Below, piece after piece: positions 42,077 through 51,130 of a stretch of 64,000 nucleotides of DNA. The first letter of the stretch is position 1; every line of letters starts with the position of its first letter. Both the position numbers and the translations under genes were made by a program. Under the pieces are notes generated by a model. The model searched no databases. It had not been told where the DNA came from and saw only the letters and a list, made by a program, of their open reading frames with translations. Where the stretch lies: positions 2,108,001 through 2,172,000 of the forward strand of contig OY970236.1 of the NCBI GenBank assembly GCA_963714155.1, given 5' to 3'. The stretch is from VRUE01 sp963714155. GTDB taxonomy: Bacteria; Actinomycetota; Thermoleophilia; Solirubrobacterales; 70-9.

Positions 42077-44368
42077 TTAATAAGTCTCAACTATCTCGTA
42101 GAGCGTGGTGCGCTGAGCGGGCTCGCGGCCGCCGGCGCGGGCAGCGCCGATCAGCTGCTCGGGCTCGAGCCGGACGCCGTGTTGGGAGCCGGCCATGCGC
42201 GAGATGTTCTCCTCCATCAGCGTGCCGCCGAGGTCGTTGACGCCCCAGCGCAGCGCCTCAGTGGCGGCGTCGAGACCCATCTTGACCCAGCTCGCCTGCA
42301 AGTTGGGGATCGTCTTGCCCAGTGCCAGGCGGAAGGCGGCGGTGTGCTTGAGGTTCTCCGCCGCCGAGATCTCCTCGATCCCGTGGGTGCGGCCGAGCAT
42401 CGTGTTGAAGGGGATGAAGCTGAGCGGCACGAACTCGGTGATGCCGCCGGTGCGCTCCTGCAGGGCGCGGACGACGCGCATGTGGCGGGCCAGCTCGCGC
42501 GGCTCCTCGATGTGGCCGAACATCACGGTCGAGGTCGAGCGCAGGCCGGCGCGGTGCGAGGCCTCGATGATCTCCACCCAACGATCGGCGGGCAGCTTGT
42601 TGGGCGAGATCCGCTGCCGCACCCCGTCGTCGAGCACCTCCGCCGCCGTCCCCGGCGTCGAACCCAGGCCGCACTCGATCAGGTACTCGAAGACGTCCTC
42701 CGGCCCCTTGCCCGAGCGCTGGCACATGTAGTGGACCTCCATCGGCGAGTAGGCGTGCAGGTGCAACTGCGGCGCCACCTCCTTGGCCAGTCGCAGCCAC
42801 TTGCCGTACTCCTCAAGCGTCAGATCGGGATGGATACCGCCCTGCATGCAGAGCTCGGTCGCCCCAAACTCAACCGCTTCAAGCACCCGCTCGGCAAAGT
42901 CCTCCTCCGAGACCTCATAGGCATCCGGCGAGCGCTTGCCCTGCCCGAACCCGCAGAAGGCGCAGCCGACCACGCAGATGTTGGTGAAGTTGATGTTGCG
43001 ATTGACCACAAACGTCACCCGGTCCCCAGCCAGCTCCCGACGAAGCTCGTCCGCAGCCACCCGCATCTCCTCAATCACCTCCGGCCGCGTCTCGGCAAAC
43101 AGCGCCGTCAACTCGTCCTCGGACAGTTCCTGGCCCTCACGACCCTTCTCGATCGCCTGAGGCGCCAGCCCACCATCGATCGTCTCCTCAGTCCTCCGTC
43201 CCGAGCCGCTGCGCGGAATGAAGCTCCAGTACTTCAGCTTGATCACATCGAGGACCCCCTGCTCCATCCACTCGGGATCCATGTACTGCGGGTAGACGCA
43301 CAACCGCTCGGTCAGCGCAAACCCTTTCGGGGCAAGCTCCTTACGAACCTCGTGCGGGCTGGGAAACGCCTGCTCGGGCGAAATGTGATCCCCGTTCGCC
43401 GACAGCCCACCCAGATCAGTAGCCCCCGCCTCGACCAGCTCCCCCCAATCGTCTGACAGATTCGGCGGCACCTGCACCCCAACATCGGGCATCAACCGCT
43501 TGCACTCCAAGATCAACCGCTTGATGTCCTCAACGCCAACGTGACTCGCCCAAGCCGGCAAGGAGGGCGGGGGTGCCCCTCCACGCAGCGGCGTCCCCTT
43601 TTTCGCCCGACCGGCATCCGCGGACGGCGACCCAGCGCCACTGGCGAAAAACCCAGCAAGAGGAGGGGCACCCCCGCCCTCCTCCCACCTTTGACGCGCA
43701 GCCTCGTCCGCAATGTCAGCCACTTCGGCGCCGTAGTACTTCGGATGCGGCACGAAGTTCTGCAAGATCACCTCCTGCAGATGCCCGTAGCGCCCATGCA
43801 GCTCGGCAAGCGCTTCCAGCGATTCGACCTGCTCCTCCTCGGTCTCCCCGATGCCAATCAAGATGCCGCTCGTGAACGGGATCTTGAGTTCACCAGCGGC
43901 CTCGATCGTCGCCAATCGCTGGGCAGGGTGCTTCGTAGGGGACCCGGCGTGGACGGTCTCCATCAGTCGCTCGGAGACCGACTCGAGCATCAAGCCCTGC
44001 GAAGCCGTGACCTCTCGCAGTCGAGCTAGATCGGGACGGTCGAGCACCCCAATGTTCGTGTGCGGGAGCATGCCTCGCTCAAGCGCCCGTTCACACGACC
44101 AGACGACGTAAGAAGTGAAGTCCTCGTGCCCCCACTCGGCCAGCTTGGCGGCGACGAGGGGGTTGACCTCGGGCCGCTCGCCGGTCAGCACCAGCAGCTC
44201 CTTGGCGTTGCGCTTCAGCGCCTCGTCGAGCAGCCCTTCGACCTCCTCAGGGCTGCGAATGTGCGCCTGGTGGGTGGCGAAGGCGCAGTACTTGCAGTAG
44301 CACTGGCAGGTGCGTGAGAGCGAGAGCGTGTAGTTCCGCGAGAAGGTGACCCGGCGCACGCTGCCCAA
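42077..44368 (-). CDS. fbiC: Fo synthase FbiC (CofG-CofH fusion)
   Basis: A 763-residue bifunctional radical SAM enzyme making the deazaflavin Fo from tyrosine and the flavin precursor. The CofG half has CQCYCKYCAF near residue 22 (CxxxCxxC). The CofH half has CVVGCAFCGFGQ near 475. Other hallmarks are LTGERPEVNP, GILIGIGETEEEQ, CMQGGIHPDL and HAYSPMEVHYMC. Between the two, about 40 residues (GGGAPPLAGFFASG to GGAPPPSLPAW) have no counterpart in the family and coincide with a 123-nt palindromic insertion. Start TTG 44368 or GTG 44359. It is separated from npdG-cofE by two genes. Confidence 0.92.
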   Translation of the reverse strand: MGSVRRVTFSRNYTLSLSRTCQCYCKYCAFATHQAHIRSPEEVEGLLDEALKRNAKELLVLTGERPEVNPLVAAKLAEWGHEDFTSYVVWSCERALERGMLPHTNIGVLDRPDLARLREVTASQGLMLESVSERLMETVHAGSPTKHPAQRLATIEAAGELKIPFTSGILIGIGETEEEQVESLEALAELHGRYGHLQEVILQNFVPHPKYYGAEVADIADEAARQRWEEGGGAPPLAGFFASGAGSPSADAGRAKKGTPLRGGAPPPSLPAWASHVGVEDIKRLILECKRLMPDVGVQVPPNLSDDWGELVEAGATDLGGLSANGDHISPEQAFPSPHEVRKELAPKGFALTERLCVYPQYMDPEWMEQGVLDVIKLKYWSFIPRSGSGRRTEETIDGGLAPQAIEKGREGQELSEDELTALFAETRPEVIEEMRVAADELRRELAGDRVTFVVNRNINFTNICVVGCAFCGFGQGKRSPDAYEVSEEDFAERVLEAVEFGATELCMQGGIHPDLTLEEYGKWLRLAKEVAPQLHLHAYSPMEVHYMCQRSGKGPEDVFEYLIECGLGSTPGTAAEVLDDGVRQRISPNKLPADRWVEIIEASHRAGLRSTSTVMFGHIEEPRELARHMRVVRALQERTGGITEFVPLSFIPFNTMLGRTHGIEEISAAENLKHTAAFRLALGKTIPNLQASWVKMGLDAATEALRWGVNDLGGTLMEENISRMAGSQHGVRLEPEQLIGAARAGGREPAQRTTLYEIVETY
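43561..43683. repeat. 123-nt in-frame palindromic insertion in fbiC
   Basis: 22-nt perfect arms (43561-43582 and 43662-43683) start AGGAGGGCGGGGGTGCCCC and enclose 79 nt. An inner pair, TTTTTCGCC (43599-43607) and GGCGAAAAA (43643-43651), extends the fold. The length is exactly 41 codons, so the fbiC frame is kept. Confidence 0.88.
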
Positions 44369-44383
44369 GCTACTGCAAGAAAG

Positions 44384-44410
44384 GACCGGGCCGGCAATGC
44401 CGGCCCGGTC
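44384..44410 (-). terminator. intrinsic terminator downstream of the aquaporin gene
   Basis: A 12-bp perfect GC-rich stem (GACCGGGCCGGC / GCCGGCCCGGTC) with a 3-nt loop. On the minus strand it is followed by CTTTCTTG, a weak U-rich tract. It lies 37 nt past the aquaporin stop and 16 nt before fbiC. Confidence 0.65.
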
Positions 44411-44446
44411 TCGAGTCAGTCGAATCGAGGCCCGAAGGCCCCGCCC

Positions 44447-45205
44447 CTAGCGGGCGCCCTCGGAGTACTTCTCGACCGGGGGCCGCACCGGCTCGGCCGG
44501 CTCGGTCGGCGGCAGGCCGCCCTTTTCGATCACGAAGCGGAACACCGCGGCCGCCAGCAGCGAGCCGACGATCGGGCCGACCAGGTAGGGCCAGACGCCG
44601 CCCCACTCGTTGCCGACCAACGCCGGGCCGAACCAACGGGCCGGGTTGAAGGAACCGCCGGTCAGCGGGCCGCCGACCATGACGATGAAGCCAAGCGTGG
44701 TGCCGATTGCCAGCGGCGCCCACTCCTTGAAGCTCTTGCGCGAGTAGACCGCGGCCAAGATCACGAGCACGAGGCAGAAGGTGCCGATCGCCTCGATGAT
44801 CGCGCCCTGGGTGTTCCCGCCCAGAATGCCGCTCACGGTTGCGGCGCCGTAGTGGGTGGCACGCCCCTCGTCGAGCAGCAGGCCCTTGCAGAGCAGCGCG
44901 CCGAGCACGCCGCCGGAAAGCTGGGCCAGCATGAAGATCAGGGCGTCGATCGACCCGATTCGCTTGATCGCCCAGGCCGCAAGCGTGACCGCGGGGTTGA
45001 AGTGCCCACCACTGACCACGCCGAACATGACGATGAGGCCAAAGAGCAGGAAGGCATGGGTGAGCCCGATTACCGCGAAGTCAGTCCCAAACTGGGCCTG
45101 TTCGCCGGTCGATAGGAAAAGCACCACAACCGTGGTGATGAAAAACACCAACAAAAAGGTGCCTATTAGCTCAGCAAGGTATGCCGGTAGTCCTCGTTCC
45201 TGCAC
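44447..45205 (-). CDS. aquaporin / MIP-family channel
   Basis: A 252-residue membrane channel with six helices. Both NPA motifs are intact: GGHFNPAVTL and GGSFNPARWFGP. The Arg after the second motif lines the selectivity filter. It passes water or small neutral solutes such as glycerol; residues visible here do not settle which. The GTG start follows AGGAGG (45213-45218), a strong ribosome-binding site. The C-terminal tail is Pro/Glu-rich. A terminator follows. Confidence 0.88.
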   Translation of the reverse strand: MQERGLPAYLAELIGTFLLVFFITTVVVLFLSTGEQAQFGTDFAVIGLTHAFLLFGLIVMFGVVSGGHFNPAVTLAAWAIKRIGSIDALIFMLAQLSGGVLGALLCKGLLLDEGRATHYGAATVSGILGGNTQGAIIEAIGTFCLVLVILAAVYSRKSFKEWAPLAIGTTLGFIVMVGGPLTGGSFNPARWFGPALVGNEWGGVWPYLVGPIVGSLLAAAVFRFVIEKGGLPPTEPAEPVRPPVEKYSEGAR

Positions 45206-45289
45206 TCTCTCTCCTCCTAGATCCCTGATTCGACTGGGGGCGGCGCCAGTCTACCCATATCGAGCGAATGAAATAGCGTCCTGCGCCAG

Positions 45290-46270
45290 ATGAAGTTGGT
45301 TGTCGCGCTGCTGGCGGCCGCCTCCCTGTTCGCCGGTCTCGCCGGCTGTGGGGGGAGCGGCGCTGAACCGGGCGCGCCTAGCGGCGCGACCCTTGTGCTC
45401 GACTTCACGCCGAACGCCGTGCACTCCGGCGTCTACATGGCGCAGCATGAGGGCCTCTATGGCGACGAAGAGGTCGACCTGAAGGGCGTCGACCTGACGA
45501 TCCGCCAGCCGGGCGCCTCGACCGACGCGCCGAAGCTGCTTGCAGCGGGGAGGGCCGACGTCGCGATCCTCGACATTCACGACCTCGGCATCGCCCGCGA
45601 GCGCGGCATCCCGATCGCGGGCATGTTCCCCCTGGTGCAGCGTCCGCTTGCCGCGGTGATCGCCCGCGCCGATCGCGGCATCGCCTCGCCGGCGGACCTG
45701 GAGGGGCACACAGTCGGGGTCACCGGCCTGCCCTCCGACGAAGCGGTGGTCGACTCGGAGGTGAGCGCCGCCGGCGGCGATCCGTCGCGGGTGAAGCGGG
45801 TGACGATCGGCTTCAACGCGATCTCCGCCCTCGCCACCGGCAAGGTCGACGCCGTGACCGGCTTCTGGAACGCTGAGGCGGTTGCCCTGCGCCGGCAGGG
45901 GGTGCCGATCCGGGTCTTCAAAGTCGACGAGTACGGCGCCCCGCCCTATCCCGAGCTGGTGCTGGCGACGTCACGAAAAGCCCTCCGAGAAGACCCTGAG
46001 CTGGTCTTCTCGGTCCTGATCAAGACACTGCGGGGCTACCAGCTGACGGTCGAACACCCCGAGCGAGCGCTCGATGACTTGCTCACCGAAGTGCCGGGCC
46101 TCGACCGCGCCGAACAGCGGGCGCAGCTCGACGCCCTCCTTCCTGACCTGCGCCCCGCCCCCTTCGACCCCGCGGTACTGCGCGCCTGGGCTCGCTGGGA
46201 CCTCCGTCACGGCCTGCTCGAACGACCCCTCGATGTGAGCGAGTCGTTCAGGCTAGGCTTGCAGCCGTGA
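45290..46270 (+). CDS. ThiY/NMT1-like substrate-binding lipoprotein
   Basis: A 326-residue surface lipoprotein with the lipobox LFAGLAGC. The fold is that of the NMT1/THI5 pyrimidine-precursor binding proteins: DFTPNAVHSGVYMAQHEGLY, LLAAGRADVAILDIHDLG, GVTGLPSDEAVVDSEV and TGFWNAEAVALRRQG. It probably binds a thiamin precursor or another small aromatic. No permease or ATPase is adjacent. It overlaps the next small gene by 4 nt (GTGA). Confidence 0.78.
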   Translation: MKLVVALLAAASLFAGLAGCGGSGAEPGAPSGATLVLDFTPNAVHSGVYMAQHEGLYGDEEVDLKGVDLTIRQPGASTDAPKLLAAGRADVAILDIHDLGIARERGIPIAGMFPLVQRPLAAVIARADRGIASPADLEGHTVGVTGLPSDEAVVDSEVSAAGGDPSRVKRVTIGFNAISALATGKVDAVTGFWNAEAVALRRQGVPIRVFKVDEYGAPPYPELVLATSRKALREDPELVFSVLIKTLRGYQLTVEHPERALDDLLTEVPGLDRAEQRAQLDALLPDLRPAPFDPAVLRAWARWDLRHGLLERPLDVSESFRLGLQP

Positions 46271-46629
46271 GCCTGGCCGCCGACTTCCAGCAGGTGCTCG
46301 AGGCGATGCCGTCGGATTGGACCGACCTCGAGCTCGACCTGAGGATCGAGGACGAGAGTCGCTACGTCGACGCCGCCGTGGCGCTGAGCCAGGTCAACGC
46401 ACAGCCCTACTCGCAGGCCGACTGGGACTGGCGCCTGATCGTCGCCCACAGCTTCGGCCACGCTGCCGCCGCTGAGACCGTCAAGGGCGTCCTGGCCAAG
46501 CTCGACGCCGACGGCATCGGTGGCGAGATGCAGCTGCGCGAGGTGCGCGAGGGCCGCGCCGAGGTCGTGCAGATGTGGGGCCGGCCCGAGAGCGTTCGCG
46601 AGGAGTTCCGCGAACGCCGCTCGCTCTAG
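46267..46629 (+). CDS. hypothetical protein
   Basis: A 120-residue soluble protein with no recognised family. It starts VSLAADFQQVLEAMPSDWTD with GTG, overlaps the binding-protein gene by 4 nt and ends with charged EEFRERRSL. The middle (QADWDWRLIVAHSFGHAAAA) is the most distinctive part. It is coupled to the receiver-like gene downstream through TAGTG, so the three genes are probably one operon. Confidence 0.65.
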   Translation: MSLAADFQQVLEAMPSDWTDLELDLRIEDESRYVDAAVALSQVNAQPYSQADWDWRLIVAHSFGHAAAAETVKGVLAKLDADGIGGEMQLREVREGRAEVVQMWGRPESVREEFRERRSL

Positions 46630-46952
46630 TGGCCCGCGTCGTCGCGATCTCTTCCGACCTCCTGCTCGGCAGCAGGGTCGAGGCCATGCTGAGCGCCGCC
46701 GGCCACGAGGTGACCCTCTCCCCCTCGCTTGCCACCGCCTCGCTCGAGGGCATCGAGCTGATCGTCGCCGACCTCGACGCCGAGGACCCCAAAACCCTTG
46801 CGAGAGCCGACATCCCAGTGCTCGGCTACTACTCCCACGTCGACGTCGAGACCAAGCAGGCCGCCGACGCAGCCGGGATCGACCTGGCCGTCCCCCGCTC
46901 CCGCATGGCGCGTGAACTCCCCGAGCTGGCCACCAAGCTCCTCGGCACCTAG
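46629..46952 (+). CDS. receiver-like single-domain protein
   Basis: A 107-residue protein with a CheY-like pattern. It has an N-terminal strand VVAISSDLLLGSRVEAMLSA, a probable acceptor Asp in LIVADLDAED, a TY-like position LGYYSHVD and VPRSRM in place of the usual K-P. It lacks the N-terminal acidic pair (SSD only), so phosphorylation is uncertain. The GTG start shares a base with the previous stop. No histidine kinase is nearby. Confidence 0.6.
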   Translation: MARVVAISSDLLLGSRVEAMLSAAGHEVTLSPSLATASLEGIELIVADLDAEDPKTLARADIPVLGYYSHVDVETKQAADAAGIDLAVPRSRMARELPELATKLLGT

Positions 46953-48277
46953 CCGAAGAACACCTGCTGCAGCAGGAAGACGTTCAAGGCGATGATCATC
47001 GCCGCCAGCGTCCCCGCGAACCCGGTCAGCCAGCGCGGGTTGACCATGGCGCCCATCACATCCTTCTTCGAGGCCAGCATCAGCAGCGGCACCAGGGCGA
47101 AGGGGATGCCAAAGGAGAGGACGACCTGGCTGGCGACCAGGGCATCGGTGGGGTCGAGCCCGAGGCCGAGCACGACCAGGGCCGGCGCCAAGGTGATCGC
47201 GCGGCGCAGGAAGATCGGGATGCGACGGCGGATGAAGCCCTGCATCACCACCTGCCCGGCCATCGTGCCGACCGAGGAGGAGGCGAAGCCCGAGGCGAGC
47301 AGGGCGATGGCGAAGACGGTCGCCGCGTTGACCGAGACCAACGACTTGAGCCCGTCGTAGGCACCGTCGATCGAGTCGATCCCGGAGAGGCCGCCTTCGT
47401 GGAACAGCGCGGCGGCGACGATCATCATCGAGAGGTTGATCACGCCGGCGAGCGACATCGCGATCACCACGTCGATCTTCTCGAAGCGCAGGATGCGCTT
47501 GCGCTCCGCCGTGTTGCGACCGACGATCCGCCGCTGGGTCAGCGCCGAGTGCAGGTAGATCACGTGCGGCATCACCGTGGCGCCGATGATCCCGGTGGCG
47601 AGCAGGATGCTCTCGGTGCCACCAAAGCCGGGCACGAAGAGGTGCTTGGCCACTTCGCCGCCGTCCGGGTTGGCGTGGAAGAGCTCAAAGACGAAGGAGG
47701 CGACGACAACGCCGACCAGGGCCGTGATCACCGCCTCGAGCCGGCGGAAGCCCCGCTGCTGCAGGGCGAGGATGCCGAAGGCACCCGCGCCGGCAATCAG
47801 CCCCGCCGGGAAGAGCGGGATGCCGAAGAGCAGGTTGAGGCCGAGCGCGGCGCCGACCACCTCGGCGATGTCGGTTGCCATCGCCACCACCTCGGCCTGC
47901 AGCCAGAGGCCGATCGAGGTGCGCCGCGAGAACGTTTCGCGGCAGAGCTCGGCGAGGTTCTTGCCGGTCGCGATCCCCAGCTTCGCCGACTGGGTCTGCA
48001 CGACCATCGCGATCAGGTTGGCCGCGAGGATCACCCAGAGCAGCAGGTAGCCGAACTTGGCGCCACCGGCGATGTTGGTGGCGAAGTTGCCGGGGTCGAT
48101 ATAGGCGACGGCGGCGACGAAGGCGGGCCCGAGGAAGGGCCAGAGACGGGCCGGGCCGCGGGCGTGGCCATCGAGCGAGCGGCGGGCGGCGCGGGCCACC
48201 GCGGCCTCGCCGGGGAGAACGTCCTCGACCGCGGCGTCGGCGACAACCGGAGCGTCGCTGCCCGACGGCGAGCTCAC
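46949..48277 (-). CDS. mntH: NRAMP-family Mn2+/Fe2+ transporter
   Basis: A 442-residue divalent-metal transporter with about eleven helices. The metal-binding motif in helix 1 is YIDPGNFATNI, and helix 6 has GATVMPHVIYLHSALTQRR. The length is normal. It imports Mn2+ or Fe2+ with protons. Its GTG overlaps the DtxR stop by 4 nt, which fixes the start and places it last in a four-gene metal operon. Confidence 0.9.
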   Translation of the reverse strand: MSSPSGSDAPVVADAAVEDVLPGEAAVARAARRSLDGHARGPARLWPFLGPAFVAAVAYIDPGNFATNIAGGAKFGYLLLWVILAANLIAMVVQTQSAKLGIATGKNLAELCRETFSRRTSIGLWLQAEVVAMATDIAEVVGAALGLNLLFGIPLFPAGLIAGAGAFGILALQQRGFRRLEAVITALVGVVVASFVFELFHANPDGGEVAKHLFVPGFGGTESILLATGIIGATVMPHVIYLHSALTQRRIVGRNTAERKRILRFEKIDVVIAMSLAGVINLSMMIVAAALFHEGGLSGIDSIDGAYDGLKSLVSVNAATVFAIALLASGFASSSVGTMAGQVVMQGFIRRRIPIFLRRAITLAPALVVLGLGLDPTDALVASQVVLSFGIPFALVPLLMLASKKDVMGAMVNPRWLTGFAGTLAAMIIALNVFLLQQVFFG

Positions 48278-48747
48278 CGCCGGCTGCTTCCTTCCGCCGG
48301 GGGCTTCAGATCGGGACCGGGAATCGCCGAGCCGTGGGGATCGTGGCTGGGTTCGCCCAGCTTGGCCGCGATCAGCAGCTCGAGCTCCTCGGAGATGTAG
48401 TGCTCGAGCACCTCGGCCTCGGCGTGGACGCGGTCCTCGGGCATGCCCAGCGCCTCGGCGAGGTAGGCCTCGATCAAGCGGTGGTGGCGAATCACCTCGA
48501 GCGCCACCTTCTCCCCCGCCGGCGTCAGGGTCACGCCCTTGTAGGGCAGGTAGTCGACCAGGCCGAGGTCGGCGAGGCGCTTCAGCATCGAGGTCGCCGT
48601 CGCCGGCGTCACCTTCAGCCGCGCCGCCAGCTCGCCATTGCTGACCGGGCCCGGGCGGTCGGCGGAGAGCGCGTAGATCGCCTTCGCGTAGTCCTCGATC
48701 GCCTCGGTGGAGGGCGCGCGCCGCGGGCTGCCGCCGGAGGCGGCCAT
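48274..48747 (-). CDS. mntR: DtxR/MntR-family metal-dependent regulator
   Basis: A 157-residue iron/manganese-dependent repressor. The winged helix reads IEDYAKAIYALSADRPGPVS, LAARLKVTPATATSMLKRL and GLVDYLPYKGVTLTPAGE. The metal-binding/dimer part is HHRLIEAYLAEALGM, HAEAEVLEHYISEELE. The C-terminal SH3-like domain of DtxR/IdeR is absent, as in MntR. It probably binds the boxes at 51121-51157 and controls the operon it sits in. Both ends overlap neighbours. Confidence 0.87.
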   Translation of the reverse strand: MAASGGSPRRAPSTEAIEDYAKAIYALSADRPGPVSNGELAARLKVTPATATSMLKRLADLGLVDYLPYKGVTLTPAGEKVALEVIRHHRLIEAYLAEALGMPEDRVHAEAEVLEHYISEELELLIAAKLGEPSHDPHGSAIPGPDLKPPAEGSSRR

Positions 48748-49982
48748 CAGACGGACACCAGCAGGCCGGTGACGTAAAGCAGGGCGATGCCGGCAAGCAT
48801 GCCAGCGACCGAGAGCGGGTGCAGGATGCGGCCGTCGGGGTCGCGCATCGCCGGAGCGATCTGCACGATCACCCTGGCGATCGCGCCGACGCCGACACCG
48901 AAGAGCAGCGCCGCCAGGCTCGGGTTGAAGGCCGCGGCGCCGATCCAGGCGCCGAGCACCGCCGGCGCTCCAGCGATCAACCCCAGCGCCAGCAACCAGC
49001 GAAACCCCACCCCCGCGTTCGGTCCGTCGCCCTCGCGCAGCGGCGCCACGATCGCCAGTCCCTCGGTGGTGTTGTGGATAGCGAAGCCGACGACGAGGAA
49101 AGCGCCGAGCGCGAGCGCCCCGGTGGCGTAGGAGGAGCCGATCGCGAGACCCTCGCCGAGGTTGTGCAGGCCGATCCCGATCGCGACCAGCAGCGCCATG
49201 TAGAGACCGCCCTGGGCAGCGGAACCAGCGCCGGGGCCGGCAAGGCGATCGCGTCGTCGCGCCAGGTAGGCGTCGATCGCGGCCAGCACCAGGTAGGCGA
49301 CCAGCGCCCCGGCGAAGACCAGGGCCGAGCCACCGAAGGCGCTCGGCGCCTCGGCGGCGATCTCGAGCCCCTCGAGCGCGGCGTCGATCGCCAGCAGCGC
49401 CAGCAGGCCGACGGTGAAGGCGATCAGGGCGCCGATCCAGCGCGCGTCGACGCGGCGCACGAAGGGCAGCCAGAGCATGCCGAGGCTGACCGGGACGATG
49501 CCGACGTAGACACCGAGCAGCGCCATCAGGCCGAAGAAGCCGAGGTCCGCATCCGGAGTCTCGGTGGCAACGGGGATCGTCGCGTCGATCGTGCCGCCGG
49601 AGGAGGTCAGGACGAAGATCTCGTAGGCCTCGCCCTCAATCCAGGGATAGGAGATGCGCACGGCGGTCGAGCCGAGCCGGCCGATCTCCTCCCCATCGCT
49701 GGTCGTGTACGGCGCGAAGGCGTCGTTGACCGCCACCTGGGCGACCCGGACGAGGTCGGGGCCGTCGTTGCGCAGGGTGAGCTCGATCTCCCCCGGCCTC
49801 AGCACGGTGCGCTCGACCGTCACTTCCTCCAGCGGGGGCCCGGTGCGGTCGCCGAGCCCGGGACCGCCGAGCAGGGCAAAGGCGGCGATCGCCGCCCCAA
49901 TCAAGGCGAGCGGCAGCAGCCCCAACGCCCAGGCCGGAAGTCGCGCGCCCGGCAGTTGCTCGACCCGCCCCCCCGCCTCCAT
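48747..49982 (-). CDS. ZIP-family metal transporter with N-terminal extracellular domain
   Basis: A 411-residue ZIP transporter. The metal-path helices carry IGLHNLGEGLAIGSS and FAIHNTTEGLAIVAP. Before them is a signal-anchor helix and a ~120-residue beta-type domain (TLRNDGPDLVRVAQVAVND) that would be extracellular and resembles a cupredoxin-like or adhesin-like module. It probably moves Mn2+, Fe2+ or Zn2+ into the cell. It is coupled by TGATG overlaps to the multicopper oxidase upstream and DtxR downstream. Confidence 0.83.
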   Translation of the reverse strand: MEAGGRVEQLPGARLPAWALGLLPLALIGAAIAAFALLGGPGLGDRTGPPLEEVTVERTVLRPGEIELTLRNDGPDLVRVAQVAVNDAFAPYTTSDGEEIGRLGSTAVRISYPWIEGEAYEIFVLTSSGGTIDATIPVATETPDADLGFFGLMALLGVYVGIVPVSLGMLWLPFVRRVDARWIGALIAFTVGLLALLAIDAALEGLEIAAEAPSAFGGSALVFAGALVAYLVLAAIDAYLARRRDRLAGPGAGSAAQGGLYMALLVAIGIGLHNLGEGLAIGSSYATGALALGAFLVVGFAIHNTTEGLAIVAPLREGDGPNAGVGFRWLLALGLIAGAPAVLGAWIGAAAFNPSLAALLFGVGVGAIARVIVQIAPAMRDPDGRILHPLSVAGMLAGIALLYVTGLLVSV

Positions 49983-51130
49983 CAGGCCGCCCCGCCCCGA
50001 TCGCCCCAGGGCAGCTCGCAGTAGGCGGCCGCGGCGGAGGCGGCGGCCATGCGCGAGGGATCGCCGACGCGGAAGAAGCCGGACCAGCCGAGCTCGGCGA
50101 ACTCGCTGACGTGGGCGTGGAACATGTAGTCGCCGTCGAAGGGGAACTTCATCTCCAGGATCGCCCGCTGCCCCTGCCCCTGGATGATCGTGTCGGTGTA
50201 CTCGCTTGGCTGCAGCGAGGTTCCGGTCGGGTAGTGCTGGAAGAAGTTGGCGTGGACGTGGAAGGAGTTGATCGGGTCGAACTCGAGCACGTTGACCAGG
50301 TAGATGCGCAGCAGCTCGTCGCGCCGCACCTGGATCGGCTCGTTGACGTAGTGGAAGCCGACCGTGTTGACGGCGTAGACCTCGTTGGAGAGGTCGAAGT
50401 TGGTGTCGAAGCCGTTCATCACCATCACCATCTCGTCGGCTTCCGGGCGACCCTGCTTCGGATCGATCACGAAGGCGCCGTAGAGCCCGCGCGAGATGTG
50501 GCTGGCGAGCGGCGATACGTGGCAGTGGTAGAGGTGGAGGCCGAAGGGCTCGGCGTCGAACTCGTAGGTGAACTCGGCGCCGGGCCCGATCGCGCCGCCG
50601 CCGCGGTTTTCGCCGATGCCGGGCATGCCGTCCATCAGTGCCGTGTGGATGCCGTGGAAGTGGATCGTGTGGGGATGTTCGGAGGCGTTGACGAGGCGCA
50701 CGCGCAGCCGCTCCCCCTCGCGGGCACGCAGGGTCGGGCCGGGGACGCGGCCGTTGTAGGTCCAGGCCTCGTACTTGACCCCGGGCGCGACTTCGATCTC
50801 CTTGTCCTGGGCGACGATCTCCCATTCGCGCACGACCCGGCCACTGGCCAGGCGGCGCGTCTTGCCGTAGTCGAAGTCGCGCAGCAGCTCGCTCGGGTTG
50901 AAGCCGTTGGCCCGGTGGTCGACCGTGCGGCCGGGGGCAAAGCCCGCGTGGGCGAAGTCGCCGTGCCCGGCGTGCGCGGGCGCGGCGCCGGCGTTCTCGG
51001 GACCGGCGGAGCCGCGCGGCAGCAGGCCGTGCACGAGCGGCAAGCTCGCTCCTGCCGCCAAGGCTCCGCCGAGCATCTTGCGTCGGCTGATCACGGCCTT
51101 TGGCTCGGATCCAGTCTCTGATTTAGACAC
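49982..51130 (-). CDS. Tat-exported two-domain multicopper oxidase
   Basis: A 382-residue exported oxidase. A Tat signal SRRKMLGGALAAGASLPLVHG is followed by a His-rich linker (HAGHGDFAHAGF). Copper-ligand motifs are HTIHFHGIH, LHLYHCHV, SFHVHANFF and MFHAHVSEFAELG. Two cupredoxin domains are visible. It may oxidise Mn2+, Fe2+ or Cu+ outside the cell; its operon with ZIP, DtxR and NRAMP favours Mn or Fe. GTG 51130 lies inside the first operator box, implying a leaderless transcript. Confidence 0.85.
   Translation of the reverse strand: MSKSETGSEPKAVISRRKMLGGALAAGASLPLVHGLLPRGSAGPENAGAAPAHAGHGDFAHAGFAPGRTVDHRANGFNPSELLRDFDYGKTRRLASGRVVREWEIVAQDKEIEVAPGVKYEAWTYNGRVPGPTLRAREGERLRVRLVNASEHPHTIHFHGIHTALMDGMPGIGENRGGGAIGPGAEFTYEFDAEPFGLHLYHCHVSPLASHISRGLYGAFVIDPKQGRPEADEMVMVMNGFDTNFDLSNEVYAVNTVGFHYVNEPIQVRRDELLRIYLVNVLEFDPINSFHVHANFFQHYPTGTSLQPSEYTDTIIQGQGQRAILEMKFPFDGDYMFHAHVSEFAELGWSGFFRVGDPSRMAAASAAAAYCELPWGDRGGAA

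Noticed and set aside
46629..46952. Two-component system
   Set aside because: Only a lone receiver-like protein is present; no kinase or output domain is nearby and key residues are incomplete.
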